The position numbers were made by a program, and so were the translations under genes. Of a DNA stretch of 64,000 nt, positions 1 through 11,744 are shown in pieces. The notes under the pieces were generated by a model. It was given only the letters and a program-made list of their open reading frames with translations, searched no databases and was not told the DNA's origin. This DNA comes from Cotesia glomerata (taxonomy: Eukaryota; Arthropoda; Insecta; Hymenoptera; Braconidae), in contig NC_058158.1 of the NCBI RefSeq assembly GCF_020080835.1, positions 31,700,305 to 31,764,304 on the forward strand, written 5' to 3'. Each line of letters opens with the position of its first letter. The stretch's first letter is position 1.

Positions 1-980
1 CGTACCGACGACATATTTATACTTTAATGAATATCTCTATGTATGCATCCATAAGGTAGCATTATTAAAAATTACTCTCAATTAAACGTTGAAGTTGTTG
101 CAGACTGCAAAATATTATAGGTATTAAGTACAGAGTACAGAGCGTGTATGTACAATGATAGCGAGCAATTATTTATTTGTTTGTCTTGCACGCGGTCTTG
201 AAGAAGATAATTGTTAGTTGATTGCCTTACCAAGGTAGGCAAACGAGCTTACATTTGCAGATAAAGGCATTTAACCATTTAAAGTATATTAAATTTATGA
301 AGTGCCTACAGCATAGTCTAACAGGACAAAACAAATTAATGATAAAAAAACGGGAAATGGTGAAAAGCTCGAGCTACTTGTATTGATAAGCATGTATGTT
401 CAGGCACCACCACAACGCCCACTAAAGAACAACAACAAGAACCAAGAACCAACAACAACAACACCGCCTCGTTCATCGTTACCGGAGTTATATATTTCTC
501 TTAGCGATACGGGCAATTTATAGCGCGATCATTTGTCTCTACTACCGCGACTTTAAATGCCTCCGGTAATTGCTTTAAGTCCGCCGTAACTTGTCGTACT
601 ACGCGTGTAGTCATATGCGGTTTTTAGAATTGTTATGATTTGTATGTATGTAAGTTTATAGTTTAATTTTGTACTCAAACTGCTGTATTTATTGTAGTTA
701 TAAATACAACGTTTAATACCAAGTTTATATTTCAAAGGATGTGTTTGCGAGAATGATTAATGAACTTAGTATTTTTGTTATTTTTTTTTTTTTAACTAAC
801 CGCTAAAGAAAATCCGGAGTTTCGTAAATTAACAAAGTTATTAGAGACATTCGGAACTCGTAAATTATCAGCTAAATATGCTGCGAAATAGTTTATGCAT
901 TCAAAAACTTGAATAATTTTAGGGTTTTTATGATGAATTATTGGCTAAAGTTTATTAGATTTTATTTTTTTAATTAATTC

Positions 981-1079
981 TAAGGTAAAAGCCCCAATAT
1001 ATTCACAAATATAGGTATACAAATACATGGAGTGATCATATACTGGTACATGATCATATATTGGGGCTTTTTTACCTTA
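981..1079. repeat. Foldback (hairpin) element, about 99 bp
   Basis: The left end reads taaggtaaaagccccaatat and the right end reads its reverse complement with two extra A/T bases in the arm. The arms are about 20-24 bp around a roughly 50-bp centre that itself contains the partly palindromic gatcatatactggtacatg. Flanking AATTAATT-like sequence is also loosely inverted. This looks like a small MITE or a transcribed hairpin; no protein-coding potential. Confidence 0.75.
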
Positions 1080-1739
1080 CTTAGTTAATTTATTGACTAA
1101 AAAAAAATCATTTTTTCTTGTTGGTAAGATTTGTACAAATATTTCATACTTGTATAATGAAAGAGAACAGTTTTTTATTTCTATAATTCTCAAGAAACTT
1201 TCTGTTACATTTTCAGTTAATTTTAGTCTGAAACTTTTGTAAGTTATTGTAATTTAAATGTAAGTAAATTAAATTTATGAAAGTTTTTCAAGTTAACATA
1301 AATTTAGTACAAGCTTGTTATTTCGACTCAGCCCGATTTTTTCGATTAAAAGAAGAAAATAAAAGAGTTATTTCTGTTTTTGACTTTAATATTTTCAGTA
1401 GTTGTCATATTTATCTAAAATTAGATCCAGATTATTGTGTTATTTTAGAACAATCTTAAAAAATAGTCTTCAGGCGTCGATATTTCGAGATCCTGAGAAG
1501 GTTTTACGAACGTGTGTGTAACTTTTTATAGCTCGTAAACGACTTGACCGATTTAAGATTGATCAAAAACTATTAAGGCAGTCAATTTCTAGATCTTATC
1601 ATCTCTAGAACTTATTTGAAGCTCTCGATTATGACTTTGCAAAGTAAATTCTAGTTTAAATCTAAAATTTCTCTACATTGATAAAAATATTTCATTTATT
1701 TAATGTAAAAATCTTTAATCAAGAAAAAGTATTTCGAAT

Positions 1740-1835
1740 CAAAAAAAAAAATTCTTAAATAAAGTAAAATTTATTTGAAAAGAACAATTTCTTAGTTCAA
1801 GAATTTTTCTGCTTGATTCAAGATAATCAAACTCG
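1740..1835. repeat. Copy of an AT-rich dispersed repeat family
   Basis: The segment carries the words ttagttcaagaatttttctg and cttgattcaagat, which recur in similar order near 9350-9480, 11265-11475 and 13060-13345. Boundaries are approximate. Confidence 0.45.
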
Positions 1836-1942
1836 TTAAAATTATTTTCTCTTTAATCAATTTATTTTTTTTATCAGTATAAATTTAGCGTAATTATTAA
1901 ATTTCTTCATGTCTATTATATTGAATTATTTTTTTCCTACAG

Positions 1943-4900
1943 ATTTGATGAACAACGACTGACACTAAGGATACACCGCGGACGTGGGAGTGTTTATAAT
2001 GGTGGAGCAAATCACAGTAGCACGAGCCCAAAAAGTCCAGAATCAAACCGTAGTGCGTCAGTACGTAAAGACAAAATAAAAATATCTGTTTCTTATCCAA
2101 GTACTGAGACTCTTAATACAAAGTGTAATACTCTTGAACGTACACCGTCAAAGTGTTCCCAAATTTCTGTGCACTACAATAGCAATGGACAGACACTGAG
2201 CCATCTTTGTCCGTCTACGAGAGGTTCTCATCTCAAGGTAATTGTTTTCTATCAAATTATTTTAATTATTATTATTTAATATGTTATTGTGATGTTCTAT
2301 TTTAAGGTAAAGGTACAGAAGAGGCCACACGAATGTAGCCGACTGTTAGTTGGGAGAATGACGAGTGAACAGAATATAATAACATTCGGGATATTGGACA
2401 GTCCAACTGACGGGTAGTTCATGAAAATGACATTTATTTTGTCTATGGTTTTGTTGTATCTATGTACTCTGTATGTATGAGAGAGTTGATCAACTTGTGT
2501 GGTTATTATTGTTGTTGTGTCGAGTGAGATGAAAGAAAGAGAGACAGTAATAGAGACAAAGAGAGCAATGCAGCGGCAGGATTCATTCGTGTGGCTTAAT
2601 TACCAATGTCCATATATGACTGAATAAACCGGTCAATTATTATGTTCTATACATCCACCCAATACACAGGAAGTGTACTTGCCAGCGTTATAATTCTGTC
2701 AATAACAATTATTTATAATTTATTTGCATCTTTTTTTTTTTTTTTTTTTTTTTTTTCATATTCTCACTTGTGTAATTGCACTATTTTCACTTAAACTACT
2801 CGTTACAATATTCATTTTTTGTTTTTTAATCTCTGATGCATGATTGCGCTTGTGGTGGATTTCGATATACTAAAATAATAGGCATCGAGATCTCGTGTTA
2901 ATTATAACTTTTGCATAATCGTTTTGCATATTCATCAATGAAATTACTCAATTATCAATTTTTAGACATTGCATACAAAAGATTTCATTTCATTAGATTT
3001 AAAAAAATTTTTTATATACTGCTTTGAAATTTTTTTCACTAATTAATTTATTGGAACAATGAAAATAATTTTAATAGAGAATTTAGTGATTTAAAAAAAT
3101 TAATTTGTGCATAATTTTTTAAAATTGATTAGTTTTACATTTTTGGGTTAGAAAAAATATTATGAATAGCTTTGAGATTTTTCTTACTAATTAATTTATT
3201 AGAACGAATAAAAAAAATTTTTAAAAGAGACTTTTAAAAGGATTTAGTCAAGTAATAAACAAACTTTAAATAAGTGTAAATAACTTTAATGACTTGACAT
3301 AAAAAATAAATCTAAAAAATACTTCAATGTTCGCATATTAACTTAGTTTTTCGTTTCGTTACACCTAAAAAACAAAATCTCTAAAAATAAATATCCAAAA
3401 TAATAAAAAAGTGCTCAAGAGCTCTCTAGAAACGATTTGGCATTTGAAATAACAAATTTTGTGGTTCGTTAAAGTGATTGGTACTTCACAAGCACATTTA
3501 TTAGAAAAAGTTTCTATTTTTCTAACAAAAATATTTTTCTAATGGACGAACTATGTAATTTAATATTAAAGTAATTTTGTTTATAAAAATAATTTCTTGT
3601 AATTTTATTATTCTACTTTATTTATTTTGAAGTTCAAATTAGATCAAGTTTTATCTGATTTTATTAGTAACTTCGAGACGTTTCTTTCACCAATAATAAT
3701 TACCTAAGTTGCAAAAAAAAATCTAAATAAGCACAATAGCGATCACGTATTACACTTAGTTTGGTATAGAACAAGCTTCAAAGCTTCAACACACTGTGTA
3801 GAAGAGTAATATAATTTTGAGCTTTATTACCCAATAAATTTCAACAAACAACTTGGGACATGTTTCCTTTAAACTTAAATGTCATTAAAATTAAAAGTAA
3901 ACTTGTGTACTGTTGAAGTAACTTACTTTCAAACAGTTTAAATTAAATTAAAGAAATAATTCAATGTCCTTGCGTTCGTCTGATATTGTCGATTGAAAAT
4001 ACTTATCTAAAAACTATACTCCTTTAAATTTGAATGGCTATTATCCTTGAATGGTAATGAGATCTCGAGATCTTCTGATAGCGCCACCCAATAACCAGAA
4101 AAGAATTGATTCCACCAGAGTTTGAATTTTTAATTGAAAATTCAAACTCCTAATACTAAATTCTCAGCAGGCTTTCCTTTCTGATAAGTTAATTCAATTA
4201 AATTGATTGTTCGATTTAATTGTTTAAATTAGTGGTTACTCTAATTGTGAACTCTTATAAATTCAATCTGACTAAGTCTTTTTGGTTAATTTGTTTCAAT
4301 ATATCTTCATTTATATTACTCAATCGATTCAAGTACAAGTATGTTAGAGTTTTGTTTTATTCAGCAATTAAATCACTCGAAAGTCGTATTTATTTGTTGA
4401 AAGATTTAATGTCAAAATAATCCCTCTGTATTAATTCAGCATACGGGCTTTTATTTTAATTGGAAATTTAATACGGTTTTTATTTTTTCGTTTCTTTACT
4501 CAAAGTCTGATTTTAACAACTTATTTTTTTAATACAAAAGTTAGTTTTTTAACTCACCTAAATTTCGAAAGATAAGCTTATTATATCTTTCAATATAAAA
4601 AATACATTTTTAATGTTTTAGAAGAAAAATTAACTGCGATTTTTCTTTTATGTAAATGAAAATTTTGCATAAAACTTTTGACACAAATTAACAAAGAAAA
4701 TTATGATAATTTGGTAAAAAAATTAAAGATTAGTTGAAAAAAGCTCATATTTAATTTTTGAGAGAAATATTGAAGTTACAAAAAAATTACAAGTCATTAT
4801 TTGTAGAAAATTTAAATCTCTATAAAAAAGGTCCTTACAAATTTCACCATATTTCTCGTTCTTTAAATAGAATGTTAATTCAAAGTTTTAGAAAAAGAGT

Positions 4901-6448
4901 CATTTTTAAAAACATTTTTTACCGGAGGTAGAATTCACTTCCAAATGAAATTAATTATCATCTTGAACTCTAACAAACATTATAATGATCCACAACTGAG
5001 CACAAAATCTGAAGTTGATAATAACCCCCTTACAACGATAGATGATAGCAATTATTTATCATAAGTTAACGAACAAAAACAATATTTTAAGGCTGTCCAG
5101 TACAATTAAAAGTTTTAATTAATAATAACAACAACAATGATGATCACGATCAGTAATAATTATATATTGTTGATACAATTTGCCGAGAACAGGTCGGAGG
5201 TATAAACCGAGTAGGAAGCTCCAGAAGACCAAGCCGTAGAAGCAGTTGTGAGAGTCAAGTAACCGGAGACGAAGTTTCACTCCGCGAATTGACTCCTGGC
5301 GGCGAAGAGAAGCCTCGGGTGATGAGAATGGGCAAGAGGAACATTAAAGCTCAGGTATATTGCTAATCTCAAACGATGGAACTTTGCCAGATTGTTTAAC
5401 TCCTTTTTGGTATTTTATCTCCTTTTTTTTGTTTTTAAATTTATTTATACTCCAAGATATTGCTTTTTGTTGGCAAACTAAAACTTTTTTTTTTTTTTTA
5501 TGTATCATCCGCTAATAGCGCTCGGTTATATTTATGGCAAGACATTATTGTCATTGAGATAATCACGAAAAAAAAGTAGAGGAGATAATGCTTATTCTGG
5601 ATGTACTACTAATATCGTACACTTTATAAGAGAGAAAATAACCGACATTAAAGTTTTTAAGATATAAGTTAAGTTATAAATACAACCGATACATTTTTTA
5701 GGTAAAGAGATTTCGAATGGAGACAAAAGCTGCTAAAACATTGGGAATAATAGTTGGTGGTTTTATACTTTGCTGGCTACCATTCTTCACAATGTACTTG
5801 GTACGTGCATTTTGCCCGAAGTGTATACACCCAACAGTATTCAGTGTTCTGTTCTGGCTTGGATACTGCAATTCAGCGATAAATCCATGTATCTACGCTC
5901 TCTTCAGTAAAGACTTTAGATTCGCATTCAAGCGGATTATATGCAATTGCTTCTGCAAACGAAAGAAAAATTCATTGCGACGTGGGAGCGACGGCAGCCA
6001 ATTGGCAACGAGGTTGTTTATCGATGATAAAAATAATAAAAAATACATAGTACTACCAAAAATGAAATCCATTGATATTAAATGATTAAAACAACACACA
6101 TTACACGCTATTACTATTATTGCTACTACTATTATTACTACCACTACTGCTACTATTATTATGTTTATTATTATTATTTATTATTTATTATTATTAGAAT
6201 TAAAAAAAAAAAAAAAAAAAACATTTTTTGCCGAAAAAACTGCACAATGACTGGCTTCTTCTTTTTTAGTTTCTTAAAAAACTAATTTAATATAAATTTT
6301 TTTTTTTGTTTTTTTTTTGTTTTTCTCATTTTTAATCTGCAGGAGTGACAGAAGTCCCAACTATTCTAACCGGACACAGCACCACGGTGTGTCAATAGAA
6401 GATTCAGACCCCGAGCACATCGTCCACTCGGGAAGCGACTCGAGATGA
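1943..6448 (+). CDS. Oamb: Alpha1-adrenergic-like octopamine receptor (3' exons; 5' partial)
   Basis: Class A amine GPCR that couples octopamine binding at the plasma membrane to G-protein (calcium) signalling. Visible exons are 1943-2237 (third cytoplasmic loop, starts mid-codon), 5193-5354, and 5702 onward; phases agree across the GT-AG joins. The join 5354/5702 gives NIKAQVKRFRMETKAAK, the typical start of TM6 in this family. TM6 has the CWLPFF motif and TM7 has NPCIY, followed by a Cys-rich tail start (CNCFCKRKK) suited to palmitoylation. Two ends are possible. Reading on gives a stop at 6083-6085. Splicing from 6012 to 6343 in phase gives a tail containing SPNYSNRTQHHGVSIED and ending SGSDSR at 6446-6448, which I think resembles the bee receptor tail. 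TM1-TM5 lie left of the window. A Dop1R2-type dopamine receptor is the main alternative. Confidence 0.82.
2960..3240. repeat. Imperfect tandem direct repeat, period about 147 bp
   Basis: The block gctttgaaatttttttcact...taattaatttattggaac near 3022 recurs as a diverged copy near 3170 (gctttgagatttttcttact). Lies in the receptor intron between 2238 and 5192, which otherwise shows no clear exon. Confidence 0.5.
4118..4149. repeat. Perfect 13-bp inverted repeat
   Basis: gagtttgaatttt (4118-4130) and its exact reverse complement (4137-4149) flank a 6-base loop in the receptor intron. It could form a short hairpin; no function can be assigned. Confidence 0.8.
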
Positions 6449-8035
6449 CTCTAGCGAACACGGGGCACCCACCGCGTCGTCTTCGATTCATGATACATGA
6501 TACTAATGAATAAAGCAACACCAGCTGTATTATGACCTATGATGTATGATGTGTGAGGAGTTCACACATCATCAACAACGAATTACCAGTGTCGATGATG
6601 AAAATAAGTATTTGTTGTATTAAAATATAATGTGTAATTGTACTCTGGACAGTGCGAAATCTTTGATGCCATTGATTTGATTACGATCATTATCATCAGT
6701 AATCATCAACATCACCATCTTATCTACCTCTGTGAATCTTTCGGCTGTTGTGTGTCTCGTTCTGCATTTTATTCCATTTCTGGACTTATCTGCAAAAGAA
6801 CCGAACGCTTATCAAGAAATTTAATCATTCATCAAACCAGAGACGAGTGGAATCTCTAGTCACACCGCAATCGCGACTACTCAGTAATCATTCTTAACAC
6901 GAGTATTGAATCGCGCTGTGGTGTCGAATTTCAATGTGTGTCATTAATGTTACTTTAATTGATGAACGATTTAATGATTAACGATTAAATAACGCTAATA
7001 ATAACTCTACTAATATTAAAAAAAATGAATAATAATAGCCAATTTATCAATAAATTAAAATGAAGCATAACAATTATTAAAATAAATTATGATTTAAATA
7101 TAAAGGGTGATATCAAAAGTATCGATGTGTATTCAAACGATGTCTAATTACACGTGTATATAATAGTATTAATAATTAAAAATGATAATGATATTGATAT
7201 TGATATTGATATTGGTAATAATAACAAGATATATATAATATTTAAGTCGGTGTTTAAAGATATTATCGAAGACTACACTGTGTGTATCTTAATAAAGCGA
7301 TTCGATGTCAGCGACAAGCTAAACCAAATGTAGAAATAAGATAACAAAGTTATAATAAATAAAATGTTTAAAATACGAAAATTAATCTAATTTTAAACTT
7401 TTTTTTCTTGTTTGAAGTATTAATGAGTTTGGTAGTTAGACATATAATTTTTTTAATTTGTTCAGTTTTCTATGCTTTTTTAGGAAAAAAATAAGGAAAG
7501 GACATTTTCTGCAGGTTAAAGTTAAAAAAAATGTTTTTAAATTTAAGAGTCAAGGTTCAAAAATTTACTGTAAAAATAGACAAAGTAAATAAAAATTAAA
7601 TTTTTCCATTTTTTAAGACTAAAAATGAAGTGAAACCGGAAAATTGTTAATATTTTATTTTTGAAAATCATGTAAACAATTTAATGATGATATTGTTGAT
7701 AATAATAGTAATTATGAATAAATGAAATTATCGGATGAAAATATCTATGATGTTTGAAGTATTAATACAGTGTATCTGTTTTATTATTTAATAGTAAGCA
7801 AATGTTCCCTTTTGATCAAGTGCTCTTGAAATATTTGAATGAAGTGATGATGATTTACGGTACGAGTGATAATAAAATAATAATGATTCTGTTGAGACTC
7901 ATTTGAGTCCTAGCACCGCCACTGAACTATCAACATATATGTATCATAAAATGATAATTAGATTAAGCAACAGTAATTTGCATATCCCACTGCGTTTACC
8001 TCTCATCATTATCCATTTGTATACAAGTTAATAAT

Positions 8036-8080
<45 letters not shown>

Positions 8081-8556
8081 CTATCAAAGAATAACGCATA
8101 ACTGTATCAAAAGGGAAAAATTACGAAATCAAAACACATATATCCAACTATAATCGTATGAAGTTTAATGATTTATTTAAATCGCATGAAATATACGCTT
8201 AATACAGAGATACTAAATGTGAATGCCAGTCAAGTGTATGGTATGTTCGCTCAAACGAGAGATTATCTCTATTGAACCCACTCAAAAGGCATTCAATCAT
8301 TAATTCCCACTACCTTAAAAAAACCTTCACACGATATTATTTTTTTTTATTACGATGATAATCATAATTATGATGGTGATAATAATGATGATGAAGAAGA
8401 TGATAGTGACAGTGATGTAATCCTCGGAGTCGGTTAATCTGACGGGTTTAATTATAAAGGTAAAAAATTTAAAGATAAATGGATGTCGGTCTGTGACGGT
8501 GACAAGATAAGAGGTTTTTAAAAAATTTTAGTAATTAGATTTCTTGAAAGTTTTAA
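6449..8556. other. Octopamine receptor 3' UTR and convergent intergenic region
   Basis: No coding exon is seen. The first ~900 bases after the receptor stop probably hold its 3' UTR, with AATAAA-type signals near 7291 and 7353. Further right is an (AAT)n microsatellite at about 8036-8076 and AT-rich sequence up to the stop of the convergent cuticular protein gene. Confidence 0.6.
7291..7296 (+). terminator. Candidate polyadenylation signal for the octopamine receptor gene
   Basis: AATAAA about 840 bases after the spliced-form stop codon; a second AATAAA lies near 7353. Choice between them cannot be made from sequence alone. Confidence 0.35.
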
Positions 8557-11500
8557 TCAAGCTTCTGGTAGATTCGTTGCGAGAACTCGGAACCCATTAT
8601 GGTCTGCGATGTAGTGAACTTGCTGAAGCAGCCCGTTTGCGTCGATGTAGCTGTAAGCTCCGCGAGTTGTTCCGTCTAATGATCTGGACTCACTTTTAGC
8701 GCTGGTGTCACCCGTGTAGCTGTAGTCGTACTGACCCAAGGAGTCCTGAGTGTGTCTTAGTGATGAGTGGACAGGTCGCTGGGAAATCACCACCGAGTTT
8801 GGTGACGGTATTGCTGACGAAAATCGTATCGCTTCTGGTGGAACGGGCACTGGATAAGATCCTACACCAACAGCTACTGGAAATCTGTTGTAATACGGTG
8901 GAAATAATGGAGACGATGATGGTCTTTTATTTAGGTAAAATTGGTCGAACGCCGGCTTGGGAATTTCAATACGTGATGCTTCGTCCTTTGATAAAACGAA
9001 AGGATTTTTGGAGGATGATTGTTCGAACTGATCAATGGCATTTGAAGTTTGTGAGATTCCAAGTGAATTTGCTATTCTCGTATACTCCGCCAAGTGATTC
9101 CGACGTGCTTCTGCCACCTCAGGAGTTTCGTTTAATGCTACCAAAGAGTTATCTGGCTGTTGCGGTAAATTACTCGCTCTAACTCGAAATCCATTCACCG
9201 GGTCTGCAGTATAAGCTACATTCTGTAGAATACCATTCGCGTCTACGTAAGAGTATCCTAAAAACATTAATCGAATCATTGGATTTATACAGAAAATCTT
9301 ATTGTTAAGGGAAATTGTTTTCTTTTCAATGTAACGTGTTTCTTACACTGAAAAAAAAAAAAAAAAATCAACTTGATTCAAGAGAGAAATTCTGGAACCA
9401 AGAAAATTATTTTGAAGAGGTTCATCGTCTTGATTTATGTACAAAAATTCTTGAATTGAGAAATTTTATTTAGTGAATCCCTGAATAAAAAAAAGTATTG
9501 AGACAAAGAAAAAAGTATCGAAAAGTATTGGATTGACTAGAAAACCAATACTTTTCAATACTTTTTTCTTTGTTTCAATACTTTTTTTTTTATCAGGGAT
9601 ATTTCAGTAAACTGTTTTTGAAACTCAGAATCGATCGACCGATTAGACTTTTTTGTAAAAAAATTTTCAAATATCGCTTTTTGATTAAAGTAATGATTAT
9701 TACTGAATAAAAATTTTTTAAATTCAAAAAATTATCTTGATTGATCTTGATAAAATATAGAATCTCAAAATTGTAAAAAATTTTTTCCCATAAAATTTGC
9801 TCTAAATTTATTGAGCACTTGAATGTTTATTTATTTTCGCTGTTATTATTTTTTTAAAAATAGTCACGCAAACACATCATTAGTCCTTCTGAGGGGCATA
9901 TATTATCGTGACTTCAGGGGAGAAAATAAAATATTGTGAGTACGTATATATATATTTAAAGGGAAGCTACCTCCTTGAGTAATGCCGTTCGATCTAGATT
10001 CCATTTTTGCATGATGAGGCCCTTGATAACCGTAACTATATGAGCCAGAACCATCTTGATTGTGGAATTGTAAACCAGGCCAAAGTGGAGTACACGCTGT
10101 AAAGCCTACGAAGCTCACGAAAAAGCTCAACTATTTAAACAAACAATTTTATAGTTATTTTAGTATTTACACAAAATACTCTCTTCTATCTTCTAACTCT
10201 TTCCATTTAATTAAAAGTTAAATCTTTTTACGTACTCGCTGGGTAACCCGCTTGAGACTACGTATTAATTTAATAATGATTAAATATCAAGTATTTATAA
10301 AGCAAAATTTACTTTTTAGAGATTGGGATGAAAAAAGTGTGTACATAGTTTTTTTTAATTGGATGTTAAATTGATAACGGAGCTGAGTAACGATCAAATA
10401 AGTATTTTTATAATGTTAAATACACTCTGCGTATTTTTAAGAGAAATAAAATTAAAAAGACTTTATTACGGAGTTTAAACTCAAGCTTAAATGCAAATAC
10501 ACAATAATGAGTTAAAGCTCTCTGTGACTTTTCCATCAACCAACTACATTAAAGATCTACGGGAGCATAAATTAAATGCCATTTATGGAAGACTGAGAAG
10601 ATTAATTATAACATGGAGCCGACAGTTGTACAAATCAATTAGTGAATGAAAGTTAATTAGAAAAAAGCAAACAGAAAAATTATCAATTATTATTGTTTAT
10701 AAATTGTTTTAATTTTTTATTTTACTTTTTTTTATTATTTTTTTTTTTAGTAGAGATGGAAGGAAAATTATAAACACTTTATTTTAATTAAATTGATTGT
10801 AAAAAGAATATTTTTGATAAAATTTCTGTTTTTGAAAAATTGTTAAATATGAAATATTTCACAAGACTTCAAATTTTATTAAGATTTTATATTTTTTTAA
10901 TTTTTGTAAACAAAATGTAACATTCAAATAATTTAATCTTAATTTCAAATATTAATATATAATTTTTGAGTATTTTCAAAAATATTTGACATGAAGACCT
11001 AATTTGTCTTGGAGTTTTTTATTGGTGACTTTTTAATTAGCTTCCATAAAATTAGTAATAAAATAAAATAGCACTTTTTTGAACTCAAAATTTTTTTAAC
11101 ATTAGATTAAAGAAAATTAAGATTTTTTTTTAAATGCTCGAGTAAAAAATTATAAAAATCAAAGGTCCAAAATTTTGAAATACTTTCTTGTGATCATTCA
11201 TTAATAAATAAAAATCATCAGTTTCATTACTTTAAAAAATTTGCAAGTAAAGCCTACACCGCACAAAAGTTAACTTGATTCAAAAAATTCTGAAGAATTT
11301 CACTATTTAAATCAAGACAAAAAATTATTGAACCAAGAAAAATTTACTTGAACCAAGAAAAATTTCTCAGTTCAAGAACTTTTCTGTTTAATTCATATAA
11401 ATAAATTTTTTCAAAATGACTTTTTTGGTTTGAAAATTTTTCCTTGAATCAACTCAAATTTTTATTCAGTACATTGATCTAATAATAAAAAATAATAAAC

Positions 11501-11609
11501 AAAACCAAAAGTACGTTTAAAAATTGGATTAGCATAAATCCCAAGCATCATCGATATTACAATAATAAAATTAAAAAAAATGGTAGCACAAATTACTCAC
11601 ACGAAACAT
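8557..11609 (-). CDS. Cuticular protein with two R&R chitin-binding domains
   Basis: Secreted structural protein of the exoskeleton; R&R (chitin_bind_4) domains bind chitin fibres. Three exons on the minus strand: 11601-11609 (Met-Phe-Arg, then a strong gtgagt donor), 9971-10130 and 8557-9257. All phases join, giving 289 residues. Residues 1-15 form a signal peptide (MFRLSFFVSFVGFTA). Domain 1 (about 31-91) spans the second intron and contains GGYSYVDANG and TADPVNGFRV. Domain 2 is the C-terminal 65 residues, with RGAYSYIDANG and ADHNGFRVLATNLPEA at the very end. Between them lies a linker rich in Ser and Pro. A tiny first coding exon carrying the start of the signal peptide is usual for insect cuticular genes. 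Having two R&R domains in one chain is less common. I cannot name a specific orthologue. Confidence 0.88.
9350..9480. repeat. Copy of an AT-rich dispersed repeat family
   Basis: Within intron 2 of the cuticular gene; shares cttgattcaagagagaaatt and ggaaccaagaaaat with copies near 1740, 11265 and 13060. Directly abuts the foldback element at 9479-9598. Confidence 0.45.
9479..9598. repeat. Long foldback hairpin, about 120 bp with ~52-bp arms
   Basis: The left arm (about 9479-9531) and right arm (about 9545-9598) are reverse complements with only a few mismatches. Each contains two copies of AAGTATTG-like words around a CAAAGAAAAAAG core. The loop is about 13 bases (attgactagaaaa). It lies in intron 2 of the cuticular gene. 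A palindromic MITE or an intronic dsRNA-forming hairpin are both possible. Confidence 0.85.
11265..11475. repeat. Copy of an AT-rich dispersed repeat family
   Basis: Carries ttgaaccaagaaaaattt twice in tandem, then ctcagttcaagaacttttct and ccttgaatcaactc. It lies in intron 1 of the cuticular gene and is the fullest of the four copies noticed. Confidence 0.45.
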
Positions 11610-11736
11610 GATAAATAACAAATAACACAATAATAGAGATATTTAAATAAACAATCACTTAGCAGGTATAAATATAATAAAGTCAACGTAGGTTATATGA
11701 GAGAGCGAAGAAGTTGAAACTGGCGCGTCACATCTT

Positions 11737-11744
11737 CTTATATA
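11737..11744 (-). promoter_or_regulatory. TATA box of the cuticular protein gene
   Basis: TATATAAG on the minus strand, about 30 bases before a TTTCAACTT initiator-like sequence near 11715 and about 130 bases before the ATG at 11609. TATA promoters are common for stage-specific cuticle genes. The transcription start is inferred, not shown. Confidence 0.5.

Larger units (their letters stand above)
1..1942. other. Presumed intron or 5' flank of the octopamine receptor gene
   Basis: No convincing coding exon is visible here. The exons for TM1 to TM5 of the receptor that begins to be visible at 1943 must lie further left, outside the window, so this stretch is most simply intron. A patch near 404-540 is more GC-rich and stays open for about 38 codons after a possible acceptor, but I cannot match it to the receptor. 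A foldback element at 981-1079 and a copy of an AT-rich dispersed repeat near 1740-1835 are listed separately. Confidence 0.5.

Noticed and set aside
8760..9182. Long plus-strand open frame over the cuticular gene
   Set aside because: It is antisense to exon 3 of the cuticular protein, has no domain, and the minus frame has clear R&R motifs and correct splicing.
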